Positions 24,308-38,655 are shown, numbered from the stretch's first letter. The stretch is DNA of 64,000 nucleotides from Strigops habroptila (GCF_004027225.2 NC_044278.2:66063423-66127422); one strand, 5' to 3'. A program made the numbers and translations. Notes: generated by a model not told the origin, from the sequence alone.

Positions 24308-27300
24308 GGGAAATTCCAGCCTCTCTGTGCTCCCAAACAGTTTATTTTCATTTGTAAAAAACAAAATCTGAAAATGACAGTAAGATAGTTTCAATATTTA
24401 CTTTTCTTCAAAAAAAAAAAAAAGAAAATGTGAAAAATTTTAATGTAAAAGTATGCTAAACAAAAACCATTTTGAAAATATCAGAAAAAATAAAGCTCTG
24501 TAACAAGTGATGGTACAAAGTTATGAAGATCGTCAAAAAATCTGGAAATACAGCCCGCATGTGCCAGGTGTATAACAGTGCCATCCAAAGATTGCAGAAA
24601 ATTTGCAAGAGTAGGGCTAATACCAGCCAGTTTAGAAACTTCTAATATATGCCTTTCAAAGCTATGTCTCATCTCTCAATACCATGTCTGCTTGCCTTGG
24701 AGGTGAAATGCCAGGGGATAATCTGCTGTAGTGTGCCCTGGTTTGAGTTTCTGAAAACATCTTCAAGTCTTGACAGGATTATCTCTGTTTAGCCCTAACC
24801 CTACCCCATGGAGAGCACAGCTTTGCAGAGACCTCAGCAAAACTCATGTGATGAGGCCAGTGAAGCTTCCTTGGATCTTAGCTAGTTTTTGAAAAAGTGA
24901 TGGATTTGCTAATATCTCATATTATGTCACCATATAATAATAGCAATATGGGAGCAAGTTGTTATACAAATCATCACTGACCGAACAGAGCTGTACTATC
25001 CCAATCAAAAATGTGATCTGTGTTATATTATTTCTACATCTGTTTTTCCTAATAAGCAGGTAGTTAGGTAGGTATGTAAGTGATGCCATTCCCTTCTTTA
25101 CTCTAGCATCCACTTTCATCAGGGTTTCTGTCTAGTTCCTCCTGTCAGTTGCACCAGAGAAACAGCAGTTTTTAAAAGCAGCTTTGAAAAAGCTTTTAAA
25201 AAGTAATAATATACTTTTACATTGAGAAAACTTCACAACAGACAGTTTTTCACTGAAAAAATACAGCCTGGTAGTAGGTCCATCACAAGAACTATGTGTC
25301 TTATGTATGTATCATACATATATGTATGTGTTTTCAATTTGCACTCAACAGTGACAACAATAAGGGACAATGGATTTAGCACTGGCATCTTTGTCCTTGC
25401 AAAAAGGACACTTCTGCTAACTATCTCCTCTGTATTTCAGGTTAGCAAAGTCTATTGACAAAGTTTTCTACTTGGATGGGCTGTTTGCATTAAAAGGGGA
25501 AACAACTGTCAAAGAAGAAGTCTTTACAGATACACAAAACTGAAAGAAAAAAAAAAGCTTATCATGGATTAAACTTTGTATCACTTTGTCTGATGTAAAA
25601 AGGAGATAATAGGAGACATGGGGATATATGCAATGAAGAGAAACAATACACAGCTTCTTAGGGGTTAATCCAGGTCTGCAGCTGAATACAACAGAGTTAA
25701 TCTGACCAGAAGCAGCTTTAGGCTAAATTCTAGGGGAAAACTTGTCACTTTATGATCCAGTTGTACTAAGTGAAAGGCTCTGTTTACAGAGAAGATTTTG
25801 GATATGGGATCCATTGGGGCAGAAGTTACCTCCATGATTTCTTCCTTGTTCTACGCACCAGGGGACTTGTAGTCTGCTAAATGATTTTTCAAAGGTCTTC
25901 ATTGTTACCTTATTTCTTCTTTCTGAAAAAGAACAAGGGTTACGAAAAACATGCTTAAGAAAGCACACAATTTTGACCTAAGGGCAAGAAGTCTTTGATG
26001 ATAAAGACTTTGCAGTTTGTTTGCCAATTTTTGCACTAAACAACAGTAATTGTCTTGTTTATTTCCACAACAGAAAACAAAGTAAAATGATAAATAGCGG
26101 ATTCAGGTTTTAGTGATTCTCCAAAATGAAAACGTGGTAAGTAGATACATTAGACTACAGCATATATTAGCCACTAAGGAGACAAATTCTAAAACACAAG
26201 TTAAAGGATTAAAAAAAAAAAAGAAAAATTTCCCTGCAATCTTTTCATTAGAGAATCTTCTATAGTACTTTAAACTCAGTTGTATATGAAGGATCATCAG
26301 AATTAACATATGTCCTCACTGATTAGGAATGAACTAAGAAATACAGTCACATGGTATTTTTTTATCATGTTTATAATTAACATTTTAATATCTTGTTACT
26401 TTTTAATATAATGTTACACAGATGGTAATGCAAAAATACGGCTGTGTAAGTCTTAGAGATATTAGTCTAAAATGAATAGGCTTTTGTGTGTAACATATTT
26501 TTGTGCTTATGCAATCCAACATTAATTGGGATATTATTTTCCAAAAATATTTCTTATCCTGTACATAGCTAACAAGAATAAAGAACTGAGATTTCACTTA
26601 CTCATGAAATATGAGTTCTGGAGACTGAATCTCTGATTTTGTAAGAAGCATGAAAAGTGTAAAGGACTTCAAAAGAGCAAATGGTTGATTATTCTTGAAC
26701 TAAATATACATATGTGAGTAACTCACTCTTCCCAATTTGGGCAGTAGTTGTCACATATATAAACACTTCTATCTTTTGGCAACTCTCTTGAATACATGAG
26801 CGTAAAAGTATATTTGGTAATTACTAGGCATTATCTTGTCTTCTACAACACAAAATCCATTTTTTTTAAGGAACTGAAAATCTGTAGAAAATGTTGTATA
26901 ATATTTAAGACAAGATCAGCATTCAGGTATGTAGTGAAAAGTAAAGAAAGAAACATCAGGCTTAGTCTTGCTCCTGTGAGAGTAGTTGGGGTATTTTCTC
27001 TTCTTAGAAATCGGAAAACATTTTTTCTTAACAAAAAGACAGTTTATCGAAATCTTGATGGAATTAAGCATGTCACACTCACTGACAGGAACTTCCCTAA
27101 TACAGCAAGAGGTAGGGAAAGAGCCCTCGTTGTGATACCCCTATACGAATGCTACAGGCAGTCTTCATCTCCTCAGCTCCTGATTCCTCTTCTTTGGGAT
27201 AAAGACAGACAATAGAGGGTGAGGACTATAGCCTGACTATGACTGTGCTGTTTCTTATAGTTAATGAAATTCCCATTCTCTACAGCAGCTGAATAAATTG

Positions 27301-27528
27301 TCTGAACTGTTCTTTCAACCCATGGGTATACAAGACACCAGGCATGGACATTAACATTGATATAATCTCTAAACACAAAGGTAGTAAACTGAACTATATC
27401 AAGGACTTTAAATAACTCACCAGAGCAAAAAGATATGGTCTAAAGCAGGTAGCAAAGTAAAAAATGGCTGGTACGTCTTGGGTAGCCAGCTCCAGCAGTA
27501 AGTTCGTAGTTCAAGAGCCTAGTGGAAT
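24308..27528. other. Unique AT-rich non-coding DNA
   Basis: Contains A-rich runs near 24,410-24,425 and 26,211-26,222 and a 16-bp palindrome listed separately. The longest ORF, 139 codons on the + strand at 26,796-27,215, resembles nothing I know. I see no gene. Confidence 0.65.
25313..25328 (+). repeat. 16-bp perfect palindrome
   Basis: CATACATA followed immediately by TATGTATG, in a local ATGTAT-rich context. Probably simple-sequence derived. Confidence 0.8.
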
Positions 27529-27560
27529 GGGAGCAGGGGAGACAGGGTGGGGGGAAGGGG
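27529..27560 (+). other. G-quadruplex motif
   Basis: G tracts of 3, 4, 3, 6 and 4 are separated by loops of 4, 5, 1 and 2 bases. This satisfies the usual rule of four or more tracts of at least three G with loops of 1-7. It sits in otherwise AT-rich DNA with no gene seen beside it, and a 17-base A run follows at 27,609-27,625. Confidence 0.75.
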
Positions 27561-30500
27561 TTAGAAACTTATTTCTAGCCTGTTGGGAAGATCAGTTGCT
27601 AAAGCCACAAAAAAAAAAAAAAAAATTCTTTCCTTGCTTTTTAACTTGTTTTTCTACCCAACCATCCACCAAAATGCAAGGTTTCATTGCCTCTGCAATT
27701 GCAGCAGATTTTCAGTCTTGCAAGTGACTGAAGCAAAAGCATGTACAGAATTACTCTGTGAAACAGTAAGCAGTCAGAACAATTGCTTCAGTGTCCTAAC
27801 TATGTCCTCTGTTTATCTCAGTGCTTGGATAGCTAATTCTGACCCTTTTTCAGATACTTGCTATCCCTGTTTACTTAAGAGACACCTGTGTGACCAACTC
27901 AGACAGATTAAGTGAGGTCAGATAATTCTGCTAAGAAGTTAAATGAGTTAAACTTTGTTCTGCAATTAGACCAAACATCTAAATAATTTTGGAAATTCTT
28001 ACCTCTTCTTCAGCTGTAAGACAAAGAGAACGTTAAGGAAAATCATTGGGGGTAAGGATGTAAAAAACAGAGTCCACAGTAATGAAGACTGCAACATTAT
28101 TATAGATTCATTGCTACTGCATAGCCATAATATTTTACCACTTCTGATTGCTTCTGACTTCTGTATAATTGGCCTAGATACAGTAGAAAAATTAACTGAA
28201 AGACAATTAAACAACAAAAAAAAAAACAACCCACATGAAATAATGCTGTTTATTTACATGCAAGAGACATAAAAGAGTTTTCTATTACAACCATGGGTAA
28301 AATAGTTTGTTGTAAAATCTGTTGTCTCATTTTCTTTCTTTTTTACCCTTTTCCTCTCCAAACCTCCTTCATGACATTTCCATCTATCCAGAATCCGTTG
28401 CAGCCTCTATTCCTTAGGGAACCTGGACTCTCGTTGGGAAAAATGGCCATGATGTGGCCAGAGGTGTGGCGGGTTGTCTTCCAGGATAGAGTTAGTGGTG
28501 TCTAGTGGAATGGAGATGGAGAATGTGAAAGAGAATTGGGGAGGTGGCAGAATGGACAGGAGAGCTGTATGCACCAGCATCAGGTCTATGTTACATGCTA
28601 ACACTTCTGTTAAGGCAACTAAGATCCTGCAGCATGTCCAACTTCCAGTCAGAGAACACACATTGTCAGTTTGAGGTAGCTGGCACAGCAGGTCACTAGC
28701 ACAACCAAGGAAAAGGAAAAGAAGACTGAGCTGGCTACTGACAATTGCAAAAGTTCAAAAGACCTCAACATGTTATGATTTGCCAGTAAAAGACATTTTG
28801 TGCCTCTGGAAATCCTCTAGCCCAAGATTGTCTACCCAAACACCAACCCTGAATCTTCTACTCCTCTTGGAATACTTGCTTGGTGCCCAGGGAAGGACAG
28901 TGTGCTGGGACAGCAGTGGAGGGTTGTGCTAGGCAATGATGGAGGCCATGAACTGCCTGCTAGTCAGCCGGACAAAGAAAAGCATCTAGGATTGAAAACA
29001 CGCTTGCTGATCTTAAGGAACATGTCTTGCAACAGCCTTTGATCCTCGCAGCCAGGTGATATTTAGAAAGACCACCCAGTTATTTGGTGACTAGGGAAGC
29101 TTTGTTCCAGCCATCTGAAATCACACCTAGGGAAATCACCCAGACACAAAAAAAACCAGTTTCTAAAGTGAGCATATGTTTCTGTGGTGACACAACCAAT
29201 GCCAGGGCAGATAAAGCAGCTTCATTGCACAGATGAACTCACAAAGCTTACTAGACTACCTTTGAAGCCTTTGATCAAGCCACCTAGAGCCATCCTGGTC
29301 CCTGTCATTTCCACACAAGGTAGGAGCAGAACTTAAATACCAGTTTTATTTCAACTAATGACCTTTGTGCGAACTTAAGTCTGAACATAAACAAACTCAT
29401 ATCTTATATCTTTATAAATATTAATTGTCTACAATATCAGTAGACTAAATAGGTGCCATACTGTTTGTTCAACTCCTTCATCACCCAACAGTATCTGCTA
29501 CAGGAAGGTGGTCAGTAATACATGTCCCACCAGCAAGGACACTGATTGAGCATGCCACATTATTTAAAGAGCTAAATAACATCTGATACATGTCTCAGTA
29601 TTTCATGAAAAGCCTTTGGCTTGATTCCTCCATGCTTTCTATTTTGGTAAAGGCATTTACACATAGATAGGTGTAAAAGGAGAAGTGGATAGCAAACTGA
29701 GTGAAAATAGTAAAGTATTGCATTCACTTCACTGATATGTAAACAATCTTCTGGAATTTGAGACAGAACAGAATCATGTCCCTAGAGGTCTGAAAAATCC
29801 CAAGGTAGGCTCTGAAAGGACTAAGAAGTATATTCTACTCAGGGCTTCTGGAAAGTCATCAATAGGAACTTAGCAAAAAAGAATAATGCTTTTCCACCTT
29901 CTGCCATTCAGGGAGCTGTTTATCTGTCACATTCTAACAGCCTCCAGTATCTCTACAAAGACTTGGTTAGAAAAGATTTTCCTGGTTGAGATGTAAGACT
30001 GTTACACAAAAGATACAAAAGGCTTGATTCTCTTTTGCCTGCTAACTTTACTGAATGGCAAAGAAATTACCCCAATTTGCATCAGCATTCATGAACATGG
30101 AATCAGTCAAAGAATTCTGATCCAACCAGGAATCAATCAGCAGAAAAAAACCCCAACAAAACACACAGAGAGAAAACACACAAACAAGCGTGCAGAGTGT
30201 TGCATATCTCAAAATACATAGAATTTCCATTTGGAGGTTTATTGTGTTTTGTGGCGCTTTTTTTAGCAATGCATGAGTGAACAAACTGGAAGCCTTGATG
30301 GGCAGATAAGAGTTGAAATGGAAAAGGACAGTAATGTTAAGATGAGTTAAAAGCTCTTTTTGACCCTATCCTTAACACCATCTCCCAAATGCTTGCCCTG
30401 TGAACTTTTTGTGTTGTATTCAGTTTGCTGAAACAGGGGATAGAAAGGCCAAGCCAAGGATCTATCCCGCTTCATTGAGTAAAGCTAGCCTACCAGGGAA

Positions 30501-33500
30501 GGTGATGGGTTAGAAGTTAATACAAATGACAGTTCTAAGGCAAAGTTAGCCATTGCCTTCCTGTGGAGCCCAGTGCCAAGAAGGGGACCTCCTGCTGATC
30601 CCACTTCTTTACATTTCCTTTTGCTCTCCTTCCCCTTATCTTCGGGCCCTGCCGTGCCAGGCCAGGGGATCCTTATTAAAATACAATGCATTGTCACTAA
30701 TAGAAGTGAGCAAAGCCTCATTAGCACAAGAGTTAGAAGAGGACTAGCTCTAATTACAGCTCACTTAGAAGAGACAATCAAATGAATAGATAAACCCTTC
30801 AAGAGAGGTCATTTTTTTCTTGCATTTGGCCTGAGTGGATTTCTTTTATATGCTCCTTTAAAAGGAAAATCAAATTCATCTCTTGACGATTTTTTCCCAC
30901 AGAAATTCTTTCATCATATAGTTTCCACCAGAGGACATTTGAGTTGTCTGGGTGGGTGGTTAAGGGGCTGCTTGTGTTATTTATGCCTGTATTGGACAGC
31001 AAAGGCACACTCTACAACACTTACTACCTCCCATCAAGGGTACAGCTGGGCACGGGTAGGCTGTTCATTCAGATCCATCACACAGGAACTCTTCTTTCCC
31101 TGAGCACACAGTTGGTAATCAAATGGTCCATTGCAATGTTTGAAGCGCAGTTGTCACAAAGCAGGCAGATTACTGCTTCTCCTCTGGGCAGACATACCCG
31201 GAAAAAAAAAAGAGCAGAAATGTAATGAGCACTGTGAGTCAAAAATGTCCCTTAAACACAGATATTGTAATTTTTACATCTTTGGTTTCACCTGCTAGCC
31301 TCCCTGAAAGGTTGGAGTAAAGATTACAGGCATAAAGTGGTTAGAAATTAAAAAATTGATGAGGTAAGATTTTTTTCCTAATTCATTTTGAGAGGAATTC
31401 CTCAGATTTTGCAAAGCTCTACAGAAATTTCTTATTTCACTATGCATGATTTTAGTCCAATCCATTAAAATTATTTTTTTAGCAGTAAAATCTGCCTGCT
31501 GCAGGTCCCAGATGACCTAGTTCTGTCTGAGTTCCTGACCAAAGACATCTAAATTCTCCCACATTCTGCCTTTCAGGACTTTTCCCTGTGTTTGCAGGTT
31601 CTCTCATCCTCACAGAAATACTCATTAGACATCTGTATAACAATTTCCCTAAGATATATATTTGGAAAATATTTTTTAGACACACAGTTTGTTACTTTGT
31701 CATGACTCATACTGATTATCAATCTTATTTAGTCTTAAAAGTCTTTATAACAGAGGCAATTTCAAGGACGTGCAGGTTCTATGCCATGCCATCAGTAGGT
31801 GAATTTGCCAGAGCAGATGTTACAATTTACTATGTCGGAGTTGTAGTGCAAGCTATTTGGAAGTTTCTGGATCAAACTAGTGGTCCATCTATCCCAGCTC
31901 TTTGACAGTGCACTTTACTGGTTTTAAATGTGAAATGCAAGAGGACTTTTTCAAAGTCTTATCCATTACTCAGGTGTTGGTTTATACTGTTCTATCACAT
32001 CCTCTGTGCATGGGGTCAGACTACCTTTTTTCATCTAATTTCAGAAGCCTACAAACTGGTTTTCCTAAGTGCAGCTGAAAAAAAGCATTGCAGCAAAAAA
32101 GGTGAAAATACAGTGGCCAAAGCCCCTCTTCACTGATTTATGAACTGCTTGCTACATGAAAGGAAGAGGACTTGTTTTTCTTTTGCAGCCCTGCTTTGAC
32201 ACATAGAGGAATCTCCTCTGTGTTCCCACCACTGCACCAGTACTAACCACTAACTTTGCTGCTAAAATACAGAGTAGTCTTTAACAAGAGTTATGAGAGA
32301 CAAAATGTTTTGGTTTTTTATTTCCCAGTGTAAAAAGTTATGAGACTTTCTTCCCAAGAGGACTAAACCTCTGCAGGAGACCCAAATATTCTGAGTGCCC
32401 ATCGAAAACAAACGATATTCTACCAAAAACTGTTCCTTATTACAGTTTTTTATAGAAAATAGCTTTTTCTTTAATGAAAATGCTACAAATAGTAATTAGT
32501 TATAGAATTTTTTTTGTGGATAATAGTTCTTTCATTACAAAAGTTGTCTTTTGGACTATTCTTTAAAGTATTCAGTGGTTCTCAAAGTCAGTGGGCACAG
32601 CACATCTAAATCTTTGAGTGGATCTGAGGCAAAAAACATGAGACTGATTACACATGCTTATCAAGCAACACCTTACTAACAAATAAAATTCTCTATATGA
32701 ATAACTGATTGCACTAGGACTTTAATCAACAGGCGTAACATTATTTCTAAAGAAACTAGAAATAATGTCCCCTTTTTTCAATGAGCAAATTTAGATATTT
32801 ATATAACATGGTCACAATTTATAGGGCTTTTCCCCTATTTATTTTGTGTGTTTGTAATGAATTCTTTCTTTGTGCTAAGGCTTAATGAAGAAAAAAAAAA
32901 ATCAAAATCAAATCTACGACAGTTAAGCTTAATGCAACAAATGATCAATACTGGTTATACAAAAAACATGGATAACTTCATCAGTTGGAACCTTTAGATG
33001 GCAAATTGGTCATAATGAAAGAGTATGAGATTAAATTGTTTTTCTTTAATCATAGTTATATTAAATTCTGCTGTATGGTATACCAACTAAATCAAATTAA
33101 TTATGTCTGAAAAATAAAGTCTGAACACAACTGGTCTTGAAAAAAGAGAGAGATAGATCAAAAAAGGATTCATTCGTATTCAAGTAATGAGAACCTTCTT
33201 TTAAGTGCTTATCAATATGGAAGTTAATTCGCACAGCATACTATCCGTCAGAAGTCAGCATATGATTCAAACAAAGGGTTTTGTCTTTAAACAATAAGCT
33301 ATTTTTCCACATTGTTCTGTGGAAAACTTAATTTTGCAGTGGGTTTTTCTTTTGTATTTCATAGGAGAGTCTCACCTAGTGTATGTTAGCCTCATACTGT
33401 TGATATGAGAGGATCTGAGATGGTTTTCACAGCTTTGAAGAGTAGATTGATCCACACATCTAGCTGAGACAGTTGATATTTTTCATTATAATGTTCAGAT

Positions 33501-36500
33501 AAAAGACATTCCCTACTTCATGTATTATTTTATAATCCTTATATTCTCTTTAATTTTCCTCAGGTCTCCCTGATACTTTTGCTGCCATCAAGAATAAAGA
33601 ACTGAAGCAGAATGTTAGCACTTCTGAACCAGTATCACTCTACAATGGTCTTTAGAGATGTAAAGGACAGAGCTTTCTTAAATACCCTGAAATCCATTAG
33701 ATACCAATAAAAACTTAGAAACTTTCAACATATTACTAATGAAACCCAGCACTGCAGAACTTGAATTGAAATGCAGAAACTTTGTCTCTGTTACGTATTT
33801 TGTATTATTCTTATTATCTTTTAAAGACACCAAAAAACTTCCACTCTCCAAACCGGGGATGGCATCACACCTTTGGATTTATAGTTGCACCAAGTATAAA
33901 GCAGAACAAATTACACCTTTTTATGTTTATAAGAATCTTCTAAAATCTCAGCTAGGTTATAATCCTTCCATATCTTACTATTTTTTTATTCACTGCTATC
34001 AAAAGAGGTAACTGCAAGAATATGCTGACCTTACCTTGCAAAAACTTTAAAATTGGGAGTGAAAAAAAGTCAAAACTCTTTGTAACACAGTCTAAAACAT
34101 CAGGTCTGAGCAGTAGGAATCATGACACAGGAAGAAAGCCAGCAGTTCAGAGCCTAAATATATCTTTCCTCTTCCACTTTGCTGTGGTCCTATTATAGCC
34201 TAAGGAACAGTCACTCTATTTTTTTCTCTATAACCTTTAGCTTAATAGCTGTGTGTAAAGACTTCCTTTAAATTCAAATATACTCTTTACAGTAAAAGTC
34301 ATGACCCTATACTATATTACCATCTCTAAATCCAGAAGAAAGCTATCATAATCTATGAAACTATGCCTGTAAAAATAGTTTTTATTATTTACTATTTTAC
34401 AGTAAATAAATGAAAAACCAGGCTGAGTAATATTTCAATGGCTTACATTTTGTACTATTAATAAAGTGGAATACACAAAAAACAAGGGTGTTTTTATTTT
34501 TCAGTGAAGTCTTCAAAGTTGTGTCAAATTACTGCAATCTCCTTGGGAAAGAAAACGTATTCTTTTCTGGTTTGATTTGTCACTAGAGATATGTGGTAGA
34601 GACTGCAAAATTCACACACCACCTCATTTTTTCAGGGGATCTGATAAAGCTGATAAAATTAACATCTCCTTTATTTATCAAGATATAAGGATCTGCTTTA
34701 CTGTGCAAATCTCTAACATGCTTGCATATTGTTTTGCATTCAGAGGTAAATTACACTGTAAACAAAGTTAAACATGAAAATATCCACAGCGGTATCCACA
34801 GCTAGATGTAGCTATTGGGTGCATTTGAAAGGGACATACGACGGGGATTCAGGAGCATCCTGGCCTTCCCTAGCTTTCATCAGTGTGTAGCTTTGGCTGG
34901 CATGCAGCAAAAATGTAAATCCCCCTTTATGCCAGTCACAGAGGTGGAACAGTGCAACGGTTATAATTTCTTGTGCAACTCATGCCATACTCCAGTTACG
35001 TTAAATCCTGCTCAGCTGTCATTAACTGTTTGCCAAGGGCTGACTCACACTGAGAAAGAAGGCAGGATAAGTGAAAGCACAAGAGTAATTACAATTTAAA
35101 CAATGTATAAGAAAGATGAGTTGAACTACTGTACTTCAGCAGTCCTAGCGTGAATAACATTGTCCTCATTACAATGGAGCCCTAATTTGTATTTTTCAAG
35201 TCTTAAGTGCAAAGAACGGGATTAGACCATAAATATTCTGTTCGGTTATTTAAAAATGGGATGAAAAATTATGATACAGACATACAGATACACAGCAAAG
35301 ACAATTTTTCAGGTGTAGCAACTCAACCAAGCTTCCTGAAAGCACCGTGGGCTCAATCTGGAGAATTACTATGGTCTCTGAGATCCCATAAAACTCCTGT
35401 GAGCCTTTCCTCACTCCTTTCCCAAACATGTCACATGGTATTAGACTGCTGAGAAGGTTGGGTACCTGAGCAGCTTCCGCAGAGCTGCGTGACCTGGGCA
35501 CAGTTGCTGCCCATACTTGCTGCCCCCCAGAAGCTGCATATTTGCTTGCAGAGAAGAGACGATGTGATGGCTAGCTTGTGGGTTTTCTGCCCTGTGCACA
35601 GGATGCCTCATAAAAACACGTGGTCTTCCCACCAAGTGCTGCATTTGCTTTCCACGGTAAGTATTGTTGTGCAAGGACTTATGACAGCTGCAGGGAAAGA
35701 CAATCTAAAAGAGAGAGGTTTTCTTTTATATTTTTTGCATTTGTTTTTCTTTCTTATCACCCTAAGTAAATTTTTGTCTTAACTGGATGGAAGGGAGGAA
35801 AGACTATATAAAAATAAGCTAGACTTATATTTTTATCTGGACACTAAAGCAACTCAGTCATTATCTTTAACCTTATCAATATCCTGAATGTCAGCTGAAC
35901 AAGGCAGCTAGAAAATTTCAGTAAACAGAACAGCGAACAACAGGGAGGATGTGGTAATCTAAATCAGAAATCAATCATCCAAGAAGCTTTTTCAAACGGA
36001 AAAGAAAAAAAAAAAAGGAGGCAATCAACTGCCAGCCATTCTCCCCCAACAAAAAAAAAACGTTTTTTTTCTCTGTGTCTCTTTCATGTGCACCACAGTG
36101 TTTCTGCAAACAAAAATAATAAGGGCTCTCAGGTCCTTCAAACAAAGTGAAACATAATCCCTTCATGGAAAGTGCATCAATAAATGAATGGAGTTCCTCA
36201 GTCTGTTTCGAAGAGCAGTATCAGCTATGCTTCGGGATCTTAATAATACTCTTATTAAGAACCAGAGTGGTTGAGTTGATTTGTTTTTCCTGTAACACCT
36301 GAAGCAACAAAAGTCTAGTGAGAGCACAAGAAATGTTTTTTCTTAGGTCAGACTTTGAAAATCATTTTCCCTCCTTGGCTGCACCCTGTCAGTCAAACCC
36401 CACAGGAGAGGAAAGCGTTGTCTTGCCAATGCATTTTCTGAGAGGAAATAAATAGAGTTGCATGTTACAGAGAAATTAATATGCCACTGAAAGCAACCTC

Positions 36501-37545
36501 CAAGAAAAAAAAATCTAATTTATTAGTTTCCAAAATTACCTTTTCATGCTGGGAATTTAATTTTCTTAGCAAAGCCACGACCTGTACTCTAATGGGTGTA
36601 AAATCCAGATGCTTGGGTTTTGTACTTTTTAAATCTTTCTTGCTTATCTAGATGTACAGATTTTTAAGGCAGGGACATTTTATAACCAATTGTTTTGAGC
36701 TGTTCTCACACAACTGGCACTTGCTTGAGCTGACAGACATTATTACAATACAAAAAAAACCTCACAGACCAGACCTCTAGCTGGTTAAACAAACACAGCT
36801 TCATTATAAACAATCAGTTCTCACCAACATCTACTAGCTAAGCAACAGGATCCTGATTTTCAAAACACTGAAAATAATGGCATTATCACTAATCTCTTCT
36901 TCTTTATTTTATTATAGGTAAATTATAATGCAAGTTTGTACCTACTTTCAATCTCCTCTCCTTCACAAGTAGTTATTTAGACTCAGAGCCCAAGTCCGGT
37001 CTTTCCCTACTGGGAACTTCTCTAAAGTTACACATCAAACCAAATAAACTGGGGAAAGCTTACTGCCTGGCACCAGATCTTAAAAAATACAAAATCTTAG
37101 AAACTGGCCGTAACTTACAGATGAAAAGTGTTTGGAAATTTAACTCTTAGAAACTCAAAGGCAATACTTTAGCACCATGCTATTGAAACCTTAGACATTC
37201 CCTCACTCTTCACATACTTTTTCTGTACCTCTACTCTATAAAATATTAGCACTGTAAACTTAATTCTGATTTAATGCTGAATAAAGGTATGTCTCTTAGT
37301 AATCAATTTGGTGCAATAAAATGTATTAGTAGATTGAGCCCATTGTTGCTGAGGCACCTACATCTACTCAGGGGATTTATTTCAGATCAGCATAGTCCTC
37401 TGGACTCAAAATCCTTGTGACACATATAAATCTAAGATGTCCAAAAAAGCAGTCATTGGTTTAAAATCCTATGTCTTATTTGAGATTTGAACAGCACTGG
37501 AGGAAAACACAGACTGCTGTTTCTGGTTCAGTTTCTTTAAATACA
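27561..37545. other. Unique AT-rich non-coding DNA, about 10 kb
   Basis: No ORF above about 110 codons, no RNA gene, no tandem array and no clear young transposon. Simple A/T runs are scattered through it. Two sub-segments look less random to the eye (30,655-30,790 and 34,980-35,110), with homeodomain-like TAATTA cores, and might be conserved non-coding elements, but I cannot test that here. Confidence 0.6.
31862..31908. repeat. Possible ancient amniote repeat fragment
   Basis: The stretch around AGTGGTCCATCTATCCCAGC followed by a GACAGTG word resembles a dispersed sequence I recall from turtle, crocodile and bird genomes. Only about 45 bases are recognisable, and neither family nor orientation can be fixed. 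Confidence 0.3.
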
Positions 37546-38655
37546 AAGAATCATAGAATCACAGAATGGTTAGGGTTGGAAAGGACCTTAAGATCATCTA
37601 GTTCCAACATTCCTGCCATGGGCAGGGTCGCCTCACCCTAGACCATGTCACCCAAGGCTCTGTCCAACCCAGCCTTGAACACCGCCAGGGATGGAACATT
37701 CACAACTTCCTTGGGCAACCTGTTCCAGTGCCTCACCACCCTCACTGATAAAGAACTTCTTCCTTATCTCTAATCTGAACTTCCCTTGTTTAAGTTTGAA
37801 CCCATTACCCCTTATCCTATCACTACAGTCCTTAAAGAAGAGTCCCTCCCCAGCATCCTTGTAGACCCCCTTCAGATTCTGGAAGGCTACTATGAGGTCT
37901 CTACACAGCCTTCTCTTCTCCAGGCTGAACAGCCCCAACTTTTTCAGCCTGTCTTCATACAGGAGGTGCTCCAGCCCCCTGGTCGTCCTCGTGGCCCTCC
38001 TCTGGGCTTGCTCCAACAGCTCCACATTCTTCTTATGTTGAGGACCCAGAACTGCACACAGTACTCCAAGTGGGGTCTCACAAGAGCAGAGTAAAGGGGC
38101 AGGATCACCTCTTTTGACCTGCTGGTCACGCGGTCACGCTTCTTTTGGTGCAGCACAGGATATGGTTGGCTTTCTGGGCGCAAGCGCACACTGAAGCTGG
38201 CTCATGTTAAGTTTCTCATCAACCAACACTCCCAAGTCCTTCTCCGTAGGGCTGCTCTGAATCTGTAGCTGTGCCTGGGGTTGCCCCAACCCAGGTGTAG
38301 AACCTTGCACTTGGCTTGGTTGAACTTCATGAGGTTGGCATTGGCCCACCTCACAAGTGTGTCAAGGTCCCTCTGGACGGCATCGCTTCCCTCCAACGTA
38401 TCAACCAAACCACACAGCTTGGTGTCGTCGGCAAACTTGCTGAGGTCACACTCAATCCCACTGTCCATGTCGCTGACAAAGATGTTGAACAAGACAGGTC
38501 CCAACACTGACCTCTGAGGAACACCACTTGTTACTGGTTTCCATCTGGACATTGAGCTGTTGACTACAACTCTCTGTGTGCAGCCATCCAGCCAATTCTT
38601 TATCCACCGAGTGGTCCATCCATCAAATTTACGTCTCTCCAGTTTAGAGAAAAGG
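37546..38655 (-). mobile_element. CR1 LINE copy 3 (older subfamily, 5'-truncated)
   Basis: A minus-strand CR1 with two to three degenerate octamers at the left, then GGTTAGGGTTGG where copies 1 and 2 have GTAAGGGTTGG, so a different subfamily or age class. It carries many substitutions plus indels relative to copies 1 and 2. One is an 8-base direct duplication (GGTCACGC) near 38,120-38,140. It ends near 38,655, close to but not at the truncation point of copy 2. Flanks are unrelated to those of the other copies. Confidence 0.92.
37648..38655 (-). pseudogene. CR1 ORF2 C-terminal fragment, frameshifted
   Basis: Decayed reverse-transcriptase C-terminus spread over two minus frames. Motif B is altered to SGVPQRS, FADD is retained, and the truncation removes motif A. 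Glutamine (CAA) is present at the codon that is TAA in copies 1 and 2. The frame changes in the region around 38,200-38,260 and again around the 8-base duplication. A one-base insertion near 37,748 throws the conserved C-terminus out of frame before its normal stop. It is non-functional. Confidence 0.9.

Noticed and set aside
24793..24807. Interstitial telomere-like CCCTAACCCTA
   Set aside because: Only about two units, with no further degenerate array around it. Chance level.
26796..27215. 139-codon plus-strand ORF
   Set aside because: No recognisable motif. It reads through A/T-rich DNA with K, F and R-rich content expected of a chance frame.
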